A DNA stretch of 64,000 nt from positions 496,001 through 560,000 of the forward strand of contig NZ_RJJY01000002.1 in the NCBI RefSeq assembly GCF_003751085.1, read 5' to 3'. Every line of letters begins with the position of its first letter. The first letter of the stretch is position 1. This DNA is from Micromonospora sp. Llam0. GTDB lineage: Bacteria; Actinomycetota; Actinomycetes; Mycobacteriales; Micromonosporaceae. Under the pieces are notes generated by a model, which worked only from the letters and a program-made list of their open reading frames with translations, was not told where the DNA came from and did no database searches. Below are positions 8,263 to 17,653 of the stretch, piece after piece. Both the position numbers and the translations under genes were made by a program.

Positions 8263-10354
8263 GAGTTCGTCCTGTGACACCTGAGGATAGTTCGGCACCC
8301 GCCTGCTCATTGATCCAGGCGCATAGCGGTCTCACTCCTTCCCAGTTGAGGTTGCGTTTCTTTGCTGCGGCTCGCCATAGGGCTTCCACGATGGGCCCCA
8401 CGTAGTCAGGTGGAAGCCCGACAAAGGCGCCGGCCTCTGCGGAACGAGTCTCGGCGTCTGCTTCGACGCTCTCCGTCAGGGCGACTCGCAGCGAGCCATG
8501 GTCTTCCCGTGGCCAGGTTGTCGTGGAAGGCGGCTGCCAAGTCCGCAGAAACTCTGCGAGCTCGTCCGTGGTCATCCTGCTTATCTGCGCAGCGCTAAGT
8601 GGACTGTTACCGCCCCACACAGCAACGACCGCAGGCGGGGCTTGTGTCCGGTCAGGAACCGGGCCGTGCTCGGCTAGCAGCATGAGCAAACAGGCTCGCT
8701 CCTGCGCAGACAGGATCGGCTCGATGGACGCGTACCGATCCCGCTGCCACGTCTCGGCGTAGGCGTCTATCGCGCTGGTAGCGACGTCGGATCGCCACCC
8801 CTGATACCAAGCCTCATCTGGGCCCTGAGCGATAAGGGCGATCATCTTCTGCTGATCCCGTGGCTCCAGCCAGGGTTGCCCGGCGGCCGCCAGGAGGAGG
8901 TACTCACGCTCGACCTGATCATCCGACATAACCGACGCGTCGGTGAGGAAACGTCCGACAATGACAGGCACCTGAGCACCGTGCTCGCGAAGAAGATCGA
9001 GTATGAGTCGGGTGAAGATTGTCCACCGGTGTATGCCTAACTCGGCAACCACTTCATCGATAGTCATTTCGTTGTCGCCGATGATCTGGCGTGCAGCCGC
9101 GCGGACAGCGTCGGTGAGGCTGCTTCGCGGGTCATGCTCCGCGTCTGGATCGTCCTCGATCGCCGGCCGCCACCTCCACGAGTCGTCGTGGGTCTCGGCC
9201 CTCCCGCTGCTATCCGGATTTCCTGCCACAACGGCCCTCTCAAGTAGGTCACACAGCAAAGTGAACGCGGGGCGGCCCGCCGCGTGTATCAGCGCCGGCG
9301 CGGTGCTTCTCAGCACCTCTGCGTAGTCGTAGCCACTCATCCGGTTGGCGCTACGCCCCCGACGCGGCGGCACTGCCGCGAGCAGCGCCTTTGCCAGGCT
9401 CAAGGCAGCCTCAGGATGTCCGCCTGTAGCCAGGTGCACGATTAGCTCGCCCACCGCCTCGGGAGCAAGCACGCCATACTCACCGGGCACAGCCGACGTG
9501 ATCTGCGGCGCCAGTTGCACTGCGAGGTCGGCGGGCAGGGCGAGCGCGATCTGCATCAGGTTCCACGTCACACGACTGTTTTCAGTAGCTGGCACGGACC
9601 GTGCCGCATCGAGCACACCCGTTGGATCGTCAGCCGATATCCGCACGAGGTAGTCCGTCTCTGGCCACGGGGGCAAGGTCACCGACTGATCCTCACCGAA
9701 AACCGGGGCCGGCGGCGTCGCGAAGAACCCCTCCTCGCGCAGCGGACCTATCCAGTCCGCCGTCGCGCGGCTGAAAAAATAGTGCCGGGTAACGAAGTTT
9801 GAACGGAATCGGTCCTTAAGCACCCTAGCCTCAGACCGTCTAGGTGGCACCGCCCCAAGCAACTCGTCGAGACGAGCGAATACCTCGACATAGCGGTCGC
9901 GGCAACGCTCTAGCACCTCATCGAGCATCAGCTCGAAGTCCCGTACGAGGTCGCGGAACTCGCCGTCCAACCGACGTGGCGAACCAAGTCCCGACCGATG
10001 GGCCCACCCTGCGAGGCTGCGTGGTCCTCCCTGAACGCCCAGAGTCAGCCAGAATTCCGCGACCGGTGACGCCGGGTCAACCCCCAGCACTCCGAGCACC
10101 GCTTTGATTGAATTCTGATGCCCAGAAATCTTCTCCATCGATGGTTCGAGTACCGCGCGCAGCGCGCTTTCGACTTCTCGGAGAGCATGGCCGATCAGGT
10201 GGGTAGCCGTTGGCCGTGGCGGCTCCTCCGCCAACAACTCGCATGCATCGCGAAAGAACTCAGCCGCACTCTCGCTGACCAAGCGTCCAAGTAGCCGGTA
10301 GATCCGGATCTGGCGGGGCGACAAGATCGACGCCAGATCACCGGAGTTCGACAC
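8254..10354 (-). pseudogene. 5' part of a large uncharacterised gene split by an ISKra4-family element
   Basis: This is the N-terminal part (about 700 codons) of a protein that would be about 1100 aa when intact. The start is taken as GTG 10354, preceded by GAGGGG at good spacing. The N-terminus (SPRQIRIYRLLGRLVSES, then ALREVESALRAVL) is helical. The rest looks like a leucine/alanine-rich solenoid (LPADLAVQLAPQI, GGHPEAALSLAKALL). In the present arrangement the frame runs into the element and stops at 8135 after about 39 foreign residues. No family is recognised. Its position next to AbiGi-like and HNH genes suggests a conflict role, by context only. Confidence 0.75.
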
Positions 10355-10728
10355 ATCAATCCCCTCGGCTCGTCGCCAGCGGAGCCTACCGGTCGCCGGT
10401 GTCGCCTGGCAGGAAGCGCCCATCGGGACGAGCGCCGGGATGAACCTCGGCGACTTCGGCCCCCGGGCATCGATCGGATCGTCGCCCGTATAGAACGTGC
10501 GGTCATCTACCGCTTCGGGTTTCGCCGCCTGATGTGGCGTCGATGGGTACTACACCGGCTCCGACGCCGAGACTGCCTGCCCGAAGCGCCAAGCTTCGAC
10601 GGTAGGGTTCGGAGTCGCTTGGGGCACAGTGAGGTACAGGTGGGGTGATAGCGCCCAGGGCAGCCTCCGATATCGATGGTGACGAGTCGAGGTCGGTGTA
10701 AGCGGAGCGCCGCCCCGCGCCTCCCAAG
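10355..10728. other. Intergenic, no convincing gene
   Basis: Open frames occur on both strands but none carries a recognisable domain. The left end contains the promoter of the disrupted large gene. Confidence 0.4.
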
Positions 10729-10814
10729 TTGCTCCCGGAATGTTCGAGACCTGGGAGGTCAGCGGCAACGTCTGACCCGCGTCTCGGGCCGCGTTTGCCT
10801 CCGCGTCTCGCCGA

Positions 10815-11022
10815 AGGCAAGACCGTCAAGAACCGGCTGCATCTCGACGTACGGGTTGGCACCGGTCTCGTCGGTGACGAGCGGGTGGCCGCGCTCGAAG
10901 CCGAATGCGCCCGGCTGGTCGCGCTCGGCGCGGTACGCGTACGGCTGCTGCGCGCCGACGGTGTCAGCGAGTCGTGCCTCGTCATGCAGGACGTCGAGGG
11001 CAACGAGTTCTGCCTCGACTGA
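10815..11022 (+). pseudogene. C-terminal relic of a glyoxalase/VOC-superfamily gene
   Basis: The translation contains KTVKNRLHLDVRVG, LEAECARLVALGAV and a final VMQDVEGNEFCLD, the typical closing half of a small VOC (glyoxalase-type) protein. The expected N-terminal half is missing or scrambled, and no ribosome binding site precedes a suitable start. It is best read as a decayed gene. Confidence 0.65.
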
Positions 11023-11112
11023 GCAGAGAAAGACAGGTGATCGCTGCCGTCGCTGGCCGTACGGCGGTCAAATCGATGGCGTCGGGGAGACCTCGGCGGC
11101 ACACTGGCGGCC

Positions 11113-11673
11113 ATGCAGGCACAGGTACGAGACGTCGCCGATCTGGTGGCCGCCGGCCACCCGGTGAAGTTCCTGTTCTTCTGGGGCCATCAGCCGGAGG
11201 CGGACGGCAGCGTCGGCGCGGGTTGCCTCAGCCAGTGGTCGCCGATCGGCTTTACTGTGGACGGTGTCACGTTCGCCACCGCCGAGCACTACATGATGTG
11301 GCGAAAGGCGGTCCTGTTCGACGACCAGGTGATGGCCGAACGGATCCTCGTCGCACCCCATCCTCGCGCCGCCAAGGTGCTCGGCGGCCGGGTCGCCGGG
11401 TTCGACCAGCGGACGTGGAACGCCCATCGCGTCCCGATCGTGGTCGCCGGAAACCTGGCCAAGTTCAGCCAGCACCCCGACCTGCGCGCGTATCTGCTCG
11501 CCACCGGGCAACGCGTGCCGGTCGAGGCCAGCCCAATGGACCGGATCTGGGGCATCGGGCTGACCCGCGACGATCCCGCCGCCACCGACCCCGCCCGGTG
11601 GCGCGGCCTCAACCTGCTCGGCTTCGCCCTCATGCGGGTGCGGGACACGCTGCGGGAGCAGGCGGGCGAGTAG
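11113..11673 (+). CDS. NADAR / YbiA-like protein
   Basis: This 186-aa protein has the NADAR signature: FLFFWGH at the start, CLSQWSPIGF, ATAEHYMMWRKAVLF with the conserved acid/His, then SPMDRIWGIGL and WRGLNLLGFALMRVR. NADAR proteins act on ADP-ribose or riboflavin-pathway intermediates as N-glycosidases. Length is normal for the family. The ATG at 11113 leads straight into the domain. It converges with the TetR gene. Confidence 0.88.
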   Translation: MQAQVRDVADLVAAGHPVKFLFFWGHQPEADGSVGAGCLSQWSPIGFTVDGVTFATAEHYMMWRKAVLFDDQVMAERILVAPHPRAAKVLGGRVAGFDQRTWNAHRVPIVVAGNLAKFSQHPDLRAYLLATGQRVPVEASPMDRIWGIGLTRDDPAATDPARWRGLNLLGFALMRVRDTLREQAGE

Positions 11674-11693
11674 CCGTGGCCGGGTCGGCGGGT

Positions 11694-12230
11694 TCACCGC
11701 CGGGTCGGGCTGATTCCCTCCAGGGCGAGACGCATCAGCCGTTGCGCCTCGGTCGCGCTGGCCGACTCCGTGGCCAGCGCGATCGCGTTGACGAGGGTCA
11801 CCAGGTCGGCCATCGCGACGTCCGGGCGTACGGCTCCGTCGTCGACGGCCCGCCGCCGCAACGGTTCGCCGGCCGCCACGAGCATCGCGCAGCAGGACTC
11901 GTCCTCCGGTGGCTCCTGCAGCAGCGAGGCGACCAGGCCACGGGTGGTCGCGGTGTACGCCGCCAGCTCGCACAGCCAGGTCGTCAGCGCCTGGCCTGCG
12001 TCCGGCCCGGCCGTCAGCTCTGCGGCACGGGCGCACAGCGCTCCGACCCGGTCGTGGAAGACCGCCTCCAGCAACGCCCATCGGGACGGGAAGTGCCGGT
12101 GCAGGGTCGCCGAGCCGACGCCAGCGACGCGGGCGATCTCCTCCAGGGAGGCGTGCGCGCCGTCGCGGGCGACCGCTTCGCTGGCCGCCGCGACGATCAA
12201 AGCGCGGTTGCGTTGTGCGTCAGCTCTCAT
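11694..12230 (-). CDS. TetR family transcriptional regulator
   Basis: This 178-aa regulator has an N-terminal HTH: MRADAQRNRALIVAAASEAV, then ASLEEIARVAGVGSATLHRHF. The C-terminal half is the variable ligand-binding domain. ATG 12230 gives the usual short lead before the HTH. It is divergent from the NmrA-like gene, with a 10-bp inverted repeat between them, so it probably represses that gene and itself. Confidence 0.9.
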   Translation of the reverse strand: MRADAQRNRALIVAAASEAVARDGAHASLEEIARVAGVGSATLHRHFPSRWALLEAVFHDRVGALCARAAELTAGPDAGQALTTWLCELAAYTATTRGLVASLLQEPPEDESCCAMLVAAGEPLRRRAVDDGAVRPDVAMADLVTLVNAIALATESASATEAQRLMRLALEGISPTRR

Positions 12231-12246
12231 GGTCCACCATTTGGAG

Positions 12247-12301
12247 AAGTGGGGTGTCCCCCCATATCGTAGCCGACAGGAAACGGGGCACCACCCCACT
12301 T
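12247..12301. promoter_or_regulatory. Inverted repeat in TetR / NmrA-like divergent promoter
   Basis: Perfect 10-bp arms AAGTGGGGTG (12247-12256) and CACCCCACTT (12292-12301) are separated by 35 bp. Each arm lies close to one of the two start codons, so they may be paired half-sites for the TetR protein. Confidence 0.6.
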
Positions 12302-12315
12302 AACCAGGAGGAAGC

Positions 12316-13206
12316 ATGACCGTCCTTGTCATCGGCGCGACCGGCAAGCAGGGCGGGGCCACCGCCCGGGCCCTGCTCGACCGGGGTGTCGCGGTACGCG
12401 CCCTGGTCCGCGACACCAGTTCCGATGCCGCCCTGGCCCTCCGGGAACGCGGAGCCGTACTGGTCCGTGGCGACCTGGACGACCCCGCCTCGCTGCTCGC
12501 CGCCGCCACCGGAGCCGACGGCGTCTTCTCCATCCCGTACCCCGACGTCACCGATCTGCAGGGCGACGCCGAGCTCCGCCGAGGCCGCAACGTCGTCGAG
12601 GCCGCCCGCAAGGCGGGCGTGGCACAGTTCGTCCACAGCGGCGTCGCCGGCGCCGGCGACTTCCACCGCAACCAGCCCGGCTGGGCCGAGGGACGCTGGG
12701 AACGGCACTACTGGGAGAGCAAGGCGGCCGTCGACGAACTGGTACGGACCGGCGGCTTCGCCCGTTGGACCATCCTCAAGCCCGCGACCTTCATGGAGAA
12801 CCTGATCGGCTGGTCCTACCTGTTCGGCGACTGGTCCAGCGGCACCATCGTCACCGCCTTCGCGAAGGACACCCACATCGCCTGGGTGGCGGTCGACGAC
12901 ATCGGCCACGCAGCGGCCACCGCCTTCACCGGGCCGGGCACCCTCGACGGTCTGGACGTGGAACTCGCCAGCGACCTGCGCACGATGACAGAGGTCGCAG
13001 GGATCCTCAGCGAGGTCACCGGTCGCTCCATCGCCGCTCCGGTCCTCACCCCGCAGGAAGCGCTGGAACGCGGCCTGCCGCCGTTCGCGGTCAACGCCGC
13101 CGAGCAGATCAACGAGAACGGCTCCCCCGCTCGTCCGGAGATCGCCCAGGCGCTCGGCCTGCCCACCACCGACATGCGCACCTGGGCGCGACGGACCTTC
13201 TCCTGA
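12316..13206 (+). CDS. NmrA-like NAD(P)-binding oxidoreductase or sensor
   Basis: This 296-aa atypical short-chain dehydrogenase fold opens with the dinucleotide-binding loop VIGATGKQGG, then ALVRDT and GDLDDPASL, as in the NmrA/HSCARG family. Substrates are not predictable; many members bind NADPH without clear catalysis. An AGGAGG lies about 7 nt upstream of ATG 12316. The divergent TetR gene with a shared palindrome suggests local, effector-controlled expression. Confidence 0.87.
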   Translation: MTVLVIGATGKQGGATARALLDRGVAVRALVRDTSSDAALALRERGAVLVRGDLDDPASLLAAATGADGVFSIPYPDVTDLQGDAELRRGRNVVEAARKAGVAQFVHSGVAGAGDFHRNQPGWAEGRWERHYWESKAAVDELVRTGGFARWTILKPATFMENLIGWSYLFGDWSSGTIVTAFAKDTHIAWVAVDDIGHAAATAFTGPGTLDGLDVELASDLRTMTEVAGILSEVTGRSIAAPVLTPQEALERGLPPFAVNAAEQINENGSPARPEIAQALGLPTTDMRTWARRTFS

Positions 13207-13316
13207 CCCGCTGAGCCGCACCGGCGGGCGGCCGGTCGACCTACCGTGACCGGGTCAGGGCCCGGCGCGGCGCTTCACGACGGTGCGTGCACCATTCGAA
13301 CCGCCCGTGACCGCAC

Positions 13317-14270
13317 TCAGGCCGTTGTCTCGCGGGCGAAGTACGGTTCGGCCGCCGCGAGGCGTGGTGCCGCGATGCCCAGCCGTCGGGCTTCGGCCAG
13401 GGTGTCGCGGCAGACCTCCCGCGGCTCCTCGGCGTCCGGGTCGTCGTGTGCTTCGAACCCCACTCGTGCTGGCGGGAAGTGGGTGGTCAGCCAGGCGAGG
13501 GCAGCGGCGGTCGACCAGGTGGGCGCACGCAGCAGCATGCTGCCCCGGTGTCGCCGCAGGTCGACGCCGCGTGCCTCGAGCAGCGGCAGAAGTTCGCGGC
13601 TGACGCGCAGCGCCGCGCGCAGGTCACCGGTAGACCCGGCCAGCTTCGCCAGCGAGCCGAGCCGCAGGCCCTGTGCGTGCAGGCCGGCGTCGAGCACGAA
13701 GTGGATCCACACCCAGCCACGGAAGTCGGGCTGCTCCCGGGGCCGGAAACCGGCATCGCGGAAGGCCTGGCGCACGGCCTGCTCGCGGGTGGTCGGTGGC
13801 CGGTCGAGGGTGCCGAAGAGGACCGATGGCAGTAATATCCCGCGCAGCACACCGTCCTGGCCGAAGCTACCGCCGGCCGGCGGGAAGCCCCAGGCGACCC
13901 GGTCGACGGGGAGCGCGCCGATCGCGGCCAGCGGCTCGGCCCAGATGTTGCCGAGGATCAGGACTGTGGCGGTGCCGACGCGCGGGGCCAGGAAGTCGGC
14001 CGCCGCTGCAAGGCGGTGGTGCGGGACGCTGAGCACGATCAGGTCGAAGTCGTGGTCCGGTGTCAGCTCCTCGCGGTAGCGAACCGGCCAGGTCCGGGCG
14101 ACGCGCTTCCCCCAGATCCGCCGCCGGCTGTCGAGCAGGTCGAGGTCGACTGCTCCCCCGTACGCCGCCGCGCGGCCCGGCCGGACGTAGAACTCGACGT
14201 CGTGGCCGGCTTCCAGGGCCCAGCCGCAGATGGTGGCGACCACGCCCCGGCCGAACATCAGGATCTTCAC
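13317..14270 (-). CDS. Ketopantoate reductase (ApbA/PanE)-like oxidoreductase
   Basis: This 317-aa protein begins MKILMFGRGVVATICGWAL, a Rossmann dinucleotide-binding loop of the ApbA/PanE N-terminal domain, followed by VEFYVRPGR. The C-terminal half has a helical region (WVWIHFVLDAGLHAQGL) where ketopantoate reductases carry the catalytic domain. Whether it acts on ketopantoate is unclear; pairing with a divergent TetR regulator fits an accessory reductase better than core pantothenate synthesis. Confidence 0.78.
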   Translation of the reverse strand: MKILMFGRGVVATICGWALEAGHDVEFYVRPGRAAAYGGAVDLDLLDSRRRIWGKRVARTWPVRYREELTPDHDFDLIVLSVPHHRLAAAADFLAPRVGTATVLILGNIWAEPLAAIGALPVDRVAWGFPPAGGSFGQDGVLRGILLPSVLFGTLDRPPTTREQAVRQAFRDAGFRPREQPDFRGWVWIHFVLDAGLHAQGLRLGSLAKLAGSTGDLRAALRVSRELLPLLEARGVDLRRHRGSMLLRAPTWSTAAALAWLTTHFPPARVGFEAHDDPDAEEPREVCRDTLAEARRLGIAAPRLAAAEPYFARETTA

Positions 14271-14295
14271 GCTGCACCTCGTACGGTAGGCTGAA

Positions 14296-14338
14296 CTGGA
14301 GGTTGTCTCCAGTTCCTAGAAATATGGAGACAGTCTCC
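14296..14338. promoter_or_regulatory. Two tandem palindromic operators between reductase and TetR
   Basis: Two sites share GGAG-N3-GTCTCC: CTGGAG/CTCCAG at 14296-14312 and GGAGAC-A-GTCTCC at 14326-14338. Their matching cores are 28 bp apart. They occupy the divergent promoter and are the likely binding sites of the TetR protein at 14363. Confidence 0.75.
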
Positions 14339-14362
14339 GTTTTTGTCAACCACGAGGTGCTC

Positions 14363-15001
14363 ATGACCGACAAGCCGCTACCCGCCAACACCGCCCCCAA
14401 GCCACTACGCGCCGACGCCCAACGCAACCGCGCCGCCCTGCTCGCCACGGCCCGGAAGGTCTTCGCCACCGGGGCCTTCTTCGACCTGCGCTTCGACGAC
14501 TTCGCCCGGCTCGCCGGGGTGGGCACCGGCACGCTGTACCGCCACTTCCCCACCCGGGAGGCGCTGGCCGAGGCGGTCTACCGCGAGGAGGTCGCCACGC
14601 TGTGCGGCCGCGCCCGCGACCTGCAGGCCACGCTGCCCGCAGCGGAGGCGTTGGCGACCTTCCTGCGCGGCATGGTCGACTACCTGCACGCCCACGCCGG
14701 CCTCGCCCGGACCCTGGCCACCCTGATGACCACCGGAGCGTCGGCGAGTACCGGATCGGGCACCCTCGCCGAAGGCAGTCGGGCGTTGGAGCAGGCCGTC
14801 ACCGACCTGGTGGCCGCCGCCGTCAGCAGCGGCGCCGTCCGCGACGATGTGAGCGCCGGCGCCGTCATGATGGCCCTGCACGGCATCGGCGCGGCCCACG
14901 ACCGCGACGACTGGCGGGCCGAGGCCGACGGCGTCATCACCCTCGTCCTGGACGGGCTGCGCCGGTCCCCTGCGGACGCGGCCCAGCGGCCTGGTGGCTA
15001 G
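14363..15001 (+). CDS. TetR family transcriptional regulator
   Basis: This 212-aa regulator has an HTH at about residues 18-60 (RADAQRNRAALLATARKVF, FDDFARLAGVGTGTLYRHF), matching the subfamily often seen next to reductases, and a helical ligand-binding domain after it. The start is ATG 14363; an upstream in-frame ATG falls inside the second operator and is unlikely. Its end overlaps the end of the convergent response regulator by 4 nt. Confidence 0.9.
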   Translation: MTDKPLPANTAPKPLRADAQRNRAALLATARKVFATGAFFDLRFDDFARLAGVGTGTLYRHFPTREALAEAVYREEVATLCGRARDLQATLPAAEALATFLRGMVDYLHAHAGLARTLATLMTTGASASTGSGTLAEGSRALEQAVTDLVAAAVSSGAVRDDVSAGAVMMALHGIGAAHDRDDWRAEADGVITLVLDGLRRSPADAAQRPGG

Positions 15002-15618
15002 CGGAGCAGGCCGCGCCGGTAACCTTCGGCGACGGCGGCGGCCCGGTCCCGTACGCCGAGTTTGTCGTAGATGTGCTGCAGGTGGGTCTTGATGCTCGCC
15101 TCGCTGATGAACAGCCGTCTCGCCGCCTCCCGGTTGCCGGCACCGTCGGCGACCATTTGGAGCACCTCCCGCTCCCGGCTGCTCAGCACCAACCCGGTCG
15201 GCCGGCGTACCCGGCCCATGAGCCGGCCCGCGGCGGACGGTGCGAGGACGGACTCGCCTCGGTGGGCGGCCCGGACGGCCCGGATCAGGTCCTCGGGTGG
15301 GGTGTCCTTGAGCAGGTAGCCGGTGGCGCCCGCCTCGACCGCCGGCAGCACGTCGGTCTCGCTGTCGAAGGTGGTGAGCACCAGTACGCGTACCGATGGT
15401 GCGGTCTGGGCGAGGGCGGCGATCGCCTCGACGCCGGACATCTGCGGCATCCGCAGGTCCATCAGCACCACGTCGACCCGCAGCCGTACCGCCTCGGTGA
15501 CCGCGTCCCGACCGTCGGCGGCCTCGCCGGCCACCTCGATGTCGGGCAGCCCTGCGAAGGCGCCCCGAAGTCCGTTGCGGACGATCGGGTGGTCGTCGAC
15601 GATCAGGATGCGGATCAT
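14998..15618 (-). CDS. NarL/LuxR-type response regulator
   Basis: This 206-aa regulator has an N-terminal receiver domain (LIVDDHPIVRNGL with the acidic pair, phospho-acceptor Asp in VLMDLRMP near residue 54, conserved Lys in GYLLKDTP). A C-terminal LuxR HTH follows (LSSREREVLQMVADG, IKTHLQHIYDKLGV). It is coupled by a 4-nt ATGA overlap to the histidine kinase and is the last gene of the ABC transporter operon. Confidence 0.95.
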   Translation of the reverse strand: MIRILIVDDHPIVRNGLRGAFAGLPDIEVAGEAADGRDAVTEAVRLRVDVVLMDLRMPQMSGVEAIAALAQTAPSVRVLVLTTFDSETDVLPAVEAGATGYLLKDTPPEDLIRAVRAAHRGESVLAPSAAGRLMGRVRRPTGLVLSSREREVLQMVADGAGNREAARRLFISEASIKTHLQHIYDKLGVRDRAAAVAEGYRRGLLR

Positions 15619-16901
15619 GATCGCAGCATCGGGATCGCCGGCACCCGTACGCTGATCGCGGTGCCCTCGCCCGGAGCGGTCTCGATCTCCATCGCACCTC
15701 CGACGCTGCGGACCCGTTGCACCATGCTCCGCAGGCCGAACCCGTCGGCCGGGCCACCGTTCATGCCCCGGCCGTCGTCGCGAACGTCGAGCAGGACCAC
15801 ATCGGTGAGATAGGACAGGGTCAGCCCCACCCGGGACGCATCAGCGTGTCGGACCACGTTGTGCAGCGACTCCTGCGCCACCCGAAACAGGATGACATCG
15901 ATGGCCGGGCTCAGTGCGACCTGTTCGCCGGTGACGTCGAACCGCACGGTTGTTCCGGTGTCGGCTGCCCAGCGCCGGGCCAGGTCGCCCAGTGCCGCCG
16001 GCAGGTGGGCGGCCTCCAGTTGGCGCGGCTGCAGTGCCTGCACCGACCGCCGGGCCTCGTCCAGGCTCTCCCGGGCCAGGGCCAGCGCCCGGTCCACGTG
16101 CTCACGCGCCCGGTCCATGGGCTCACCCGCCCGGGTCGGCGAATGCCAGACCCGCTGGGCCGCCTGCACCTGGGTGATGATGCCGGTCAGGCCCTGGGCC
16201 AGCGAGTCGTGGATCTCCCCGGCCATCCGTTGCCGCTCGTCGCGCACGCCGGCCTCGCGGGCCTGGGCCAGCAGTTGGGCATGCAGCCCGGCGTTCTCCT
16301 CCAGTGCCGCCTCCAGCCGGGCGACCAGTTGTTGGCGTCGCTCGTGCTGCTGGGTGCTCCGCTCGGCGAGCACGATGCCGGCGCTGATCGCCACGGTCTG
16401 GATGACGATCACCCCCAGGTAGGTGCCGAGCGACTGCACCGTCGCGGCCGGAGCTTCGGTCGCCATCGTGTTGATGACGACCGAGGTGCCGAGCACGCCG
16501 GCCGCCCCCAGCGGCCACGGCCGCAACTGGTACGCGTGGAAGAACCCGGTGATGGCGAAGAGCAGGAAAATGACGTCACGGGCCATCAGCGCGACGCTGA
16601 GCGTGAGCAGCCCGGCGAAGTAGATCAGCATCGGCAGGGTCCGCCTGGGGCGGTCCGGCGGCACCCGGGTGTGTCCCAGGTACACCCACCCGGCGGTCGC
16701 CCCGACCAGGCCCAGGGTGATCGCATGATCGGGCCAGGTCCGGCCGGGCTGGGTCAGGGCGATCGCCGTCGAGGCGGGCAGCAGCAGCCAGGGCACCCCG
16801 ACGAGCAACCTGTCGTACCAGCGGTCCCAGCCGGGGCCGGTGTCACCGCTCGTCGACGCTCGCACCTTCGCCTCGCTTCCGGTGGAACAGCTTCGGCTCA
16901 T
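15615..16901 (-). CDS. Sensor histidine kinase (NarX/DesK-like, HisKA_3)
   Basis: This 428-aa membrane kinase has several N-terminal transmembrane segments (about residues 25-160). A dimerisation/phosphoacceptor helix follows (ERQRMAGEIHDSLAQGLTGI, His being the phosphorylated residue). An ATPase domain has the N box near AQESLHNVVRHADAS and a G box in DDGRGM and GFGLRSM. The ATG at 16901 overlaps the stop of the ABC permease, so transporter, kinase and regulator form one operon, typical of drug- or peptide-responsive modules. Confidence 0.93.
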   Translation of the reverse strand: MSRSCSTGSEAKVRASTSGDTGPGWDRWYDRLLVGVPWLLLPASTAIALTQPGRTWPDHAITLGLVGATAGWVYLGHTRVPPDRPRRTLPMLIYFAGLLTLSVALMARDVIFLLFAITGFFHAYQLRPWPLGAAGVLGTSVVINTMATEAPAATVQSLGTYLGVIVIQTVAISAGIVLAERSTQQHERRQQLVARLEAALEENAGLHAQLLAQAREAGVRDERQRMAGEIHDSLAQGLTGIITQVQAAQRVWHSPTRAGEPMDRAREHVDRALALARESLDEARRSVQALQPRQLEAAHLPAALGDLARRWAADTGTTVRFDVTGEQVALSPAIDVILFRVAQESLHNVVRHADASRVGLTLSYLTDVVLLDVRDDGRGMNGGPADGFGLRSMVQRVRSVGGAMEIETAPGEGTAISVRVPAIPMLRS

Positions 16902-17653
16902 TCCCAACGGAACAGCTTCGCCGCCGCACCGCCGGCGGCGACCGCGATCAGCGCCATTATCCCGAGTCGCAGCAGCTGTGCGGAACCCGCCGCCCCGGCC
17001 ACTGCGTCACCCGACCAGCCGACCAGCAGCGACTGCGCCCCGGGCGGCGTGTAGTCGCCGAGGCGCATCAGGAAGTCCGGTAGGAGAAACCGCGGCAGGA
17101 AGACGCCGCCTGCGAACATGGTCACCATGTACACGACGGTCGCCAGTCCGTTGGCGACCCGGGCGGTGGGTGCGACCGCGGCGATCAGCATGCCGATCGC
17201 CAGGATCGCGCCGAAACCGAGCAGGAACGCGGCCGCGAACCCGACCGGCCGTCGCGGCAACGGCACGTCGAGGACCAGCCAGGCCGAGACGATCAGCAGT
17301 ACGGCCGCCACGACCGCAGCGGCCAGGGCGACGATGAGCTGCGCGGCCAGCACGGTGCCGGGGTGGACCGGGGTGGTGGACATCCGCCGCAGGATGCCCC
17401 GCTCCCGGTAGCCGGCCACCGCCACCGGGATGTGCTGCAGTCCGACGATGCCGAGGCCGAGCACGAGTGCGCTCGGGGCCCAGAGCTCGACGAACCGCAC
17501 CCCACCGAACTCCGGCGACGGCTGCCGTAGCGCGGGGACAGCACCGAGCCCGAGCAGGATCGCGGTCGGGAACAGCACCCCGAAGACGACCGCCATCGGC
17601 TCCCGCAGGAACAGCTTCGCCTCGGCGACGGTGAGTTTGCGCAGCGCGGACAT
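16898..17653 (-). CDS. ABC-2 type transporter permease
   Basis: This 251-aa permease has six predicted membrane segments (for example PMAVVFGVLFPTAILLGLG, then VALAAAVVAAVLLIVSAWL) and a short N-terminal cytoplasmic lead (MSALRKLTVAEAKLFLREP) characteristic of ABC-2 permeases. Its start overlaps the ATPase stop by 1 nt, so the two form one export complex. Substrate is unknown; the downstream two-component system suggests drug or lantibiotic export. Confidence 0.92.
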   Translation of the reverse strand: MSALRKLTVAEAKLFLREPMAVVFGVLFPTAILLGLGAVPALRQPSPEFGGVRFVELWAPSALVLGLGIVGLQHIPVAVAGYRERGILRRMSTTPVHPGTVLAAQLIVALAAAVVAAVLLIVSAWLVLDVPLPRRPVGFAAAFLLGFGAILAIGMLIAAVAPTARVANGLATVVYMVTMFAGGVFLPRFLLPDFLMRLGDYTPPGAQSLLVGWSGDAVAGAAGSAQLLRLGIMALIAVAAGGAAAKLFRWE

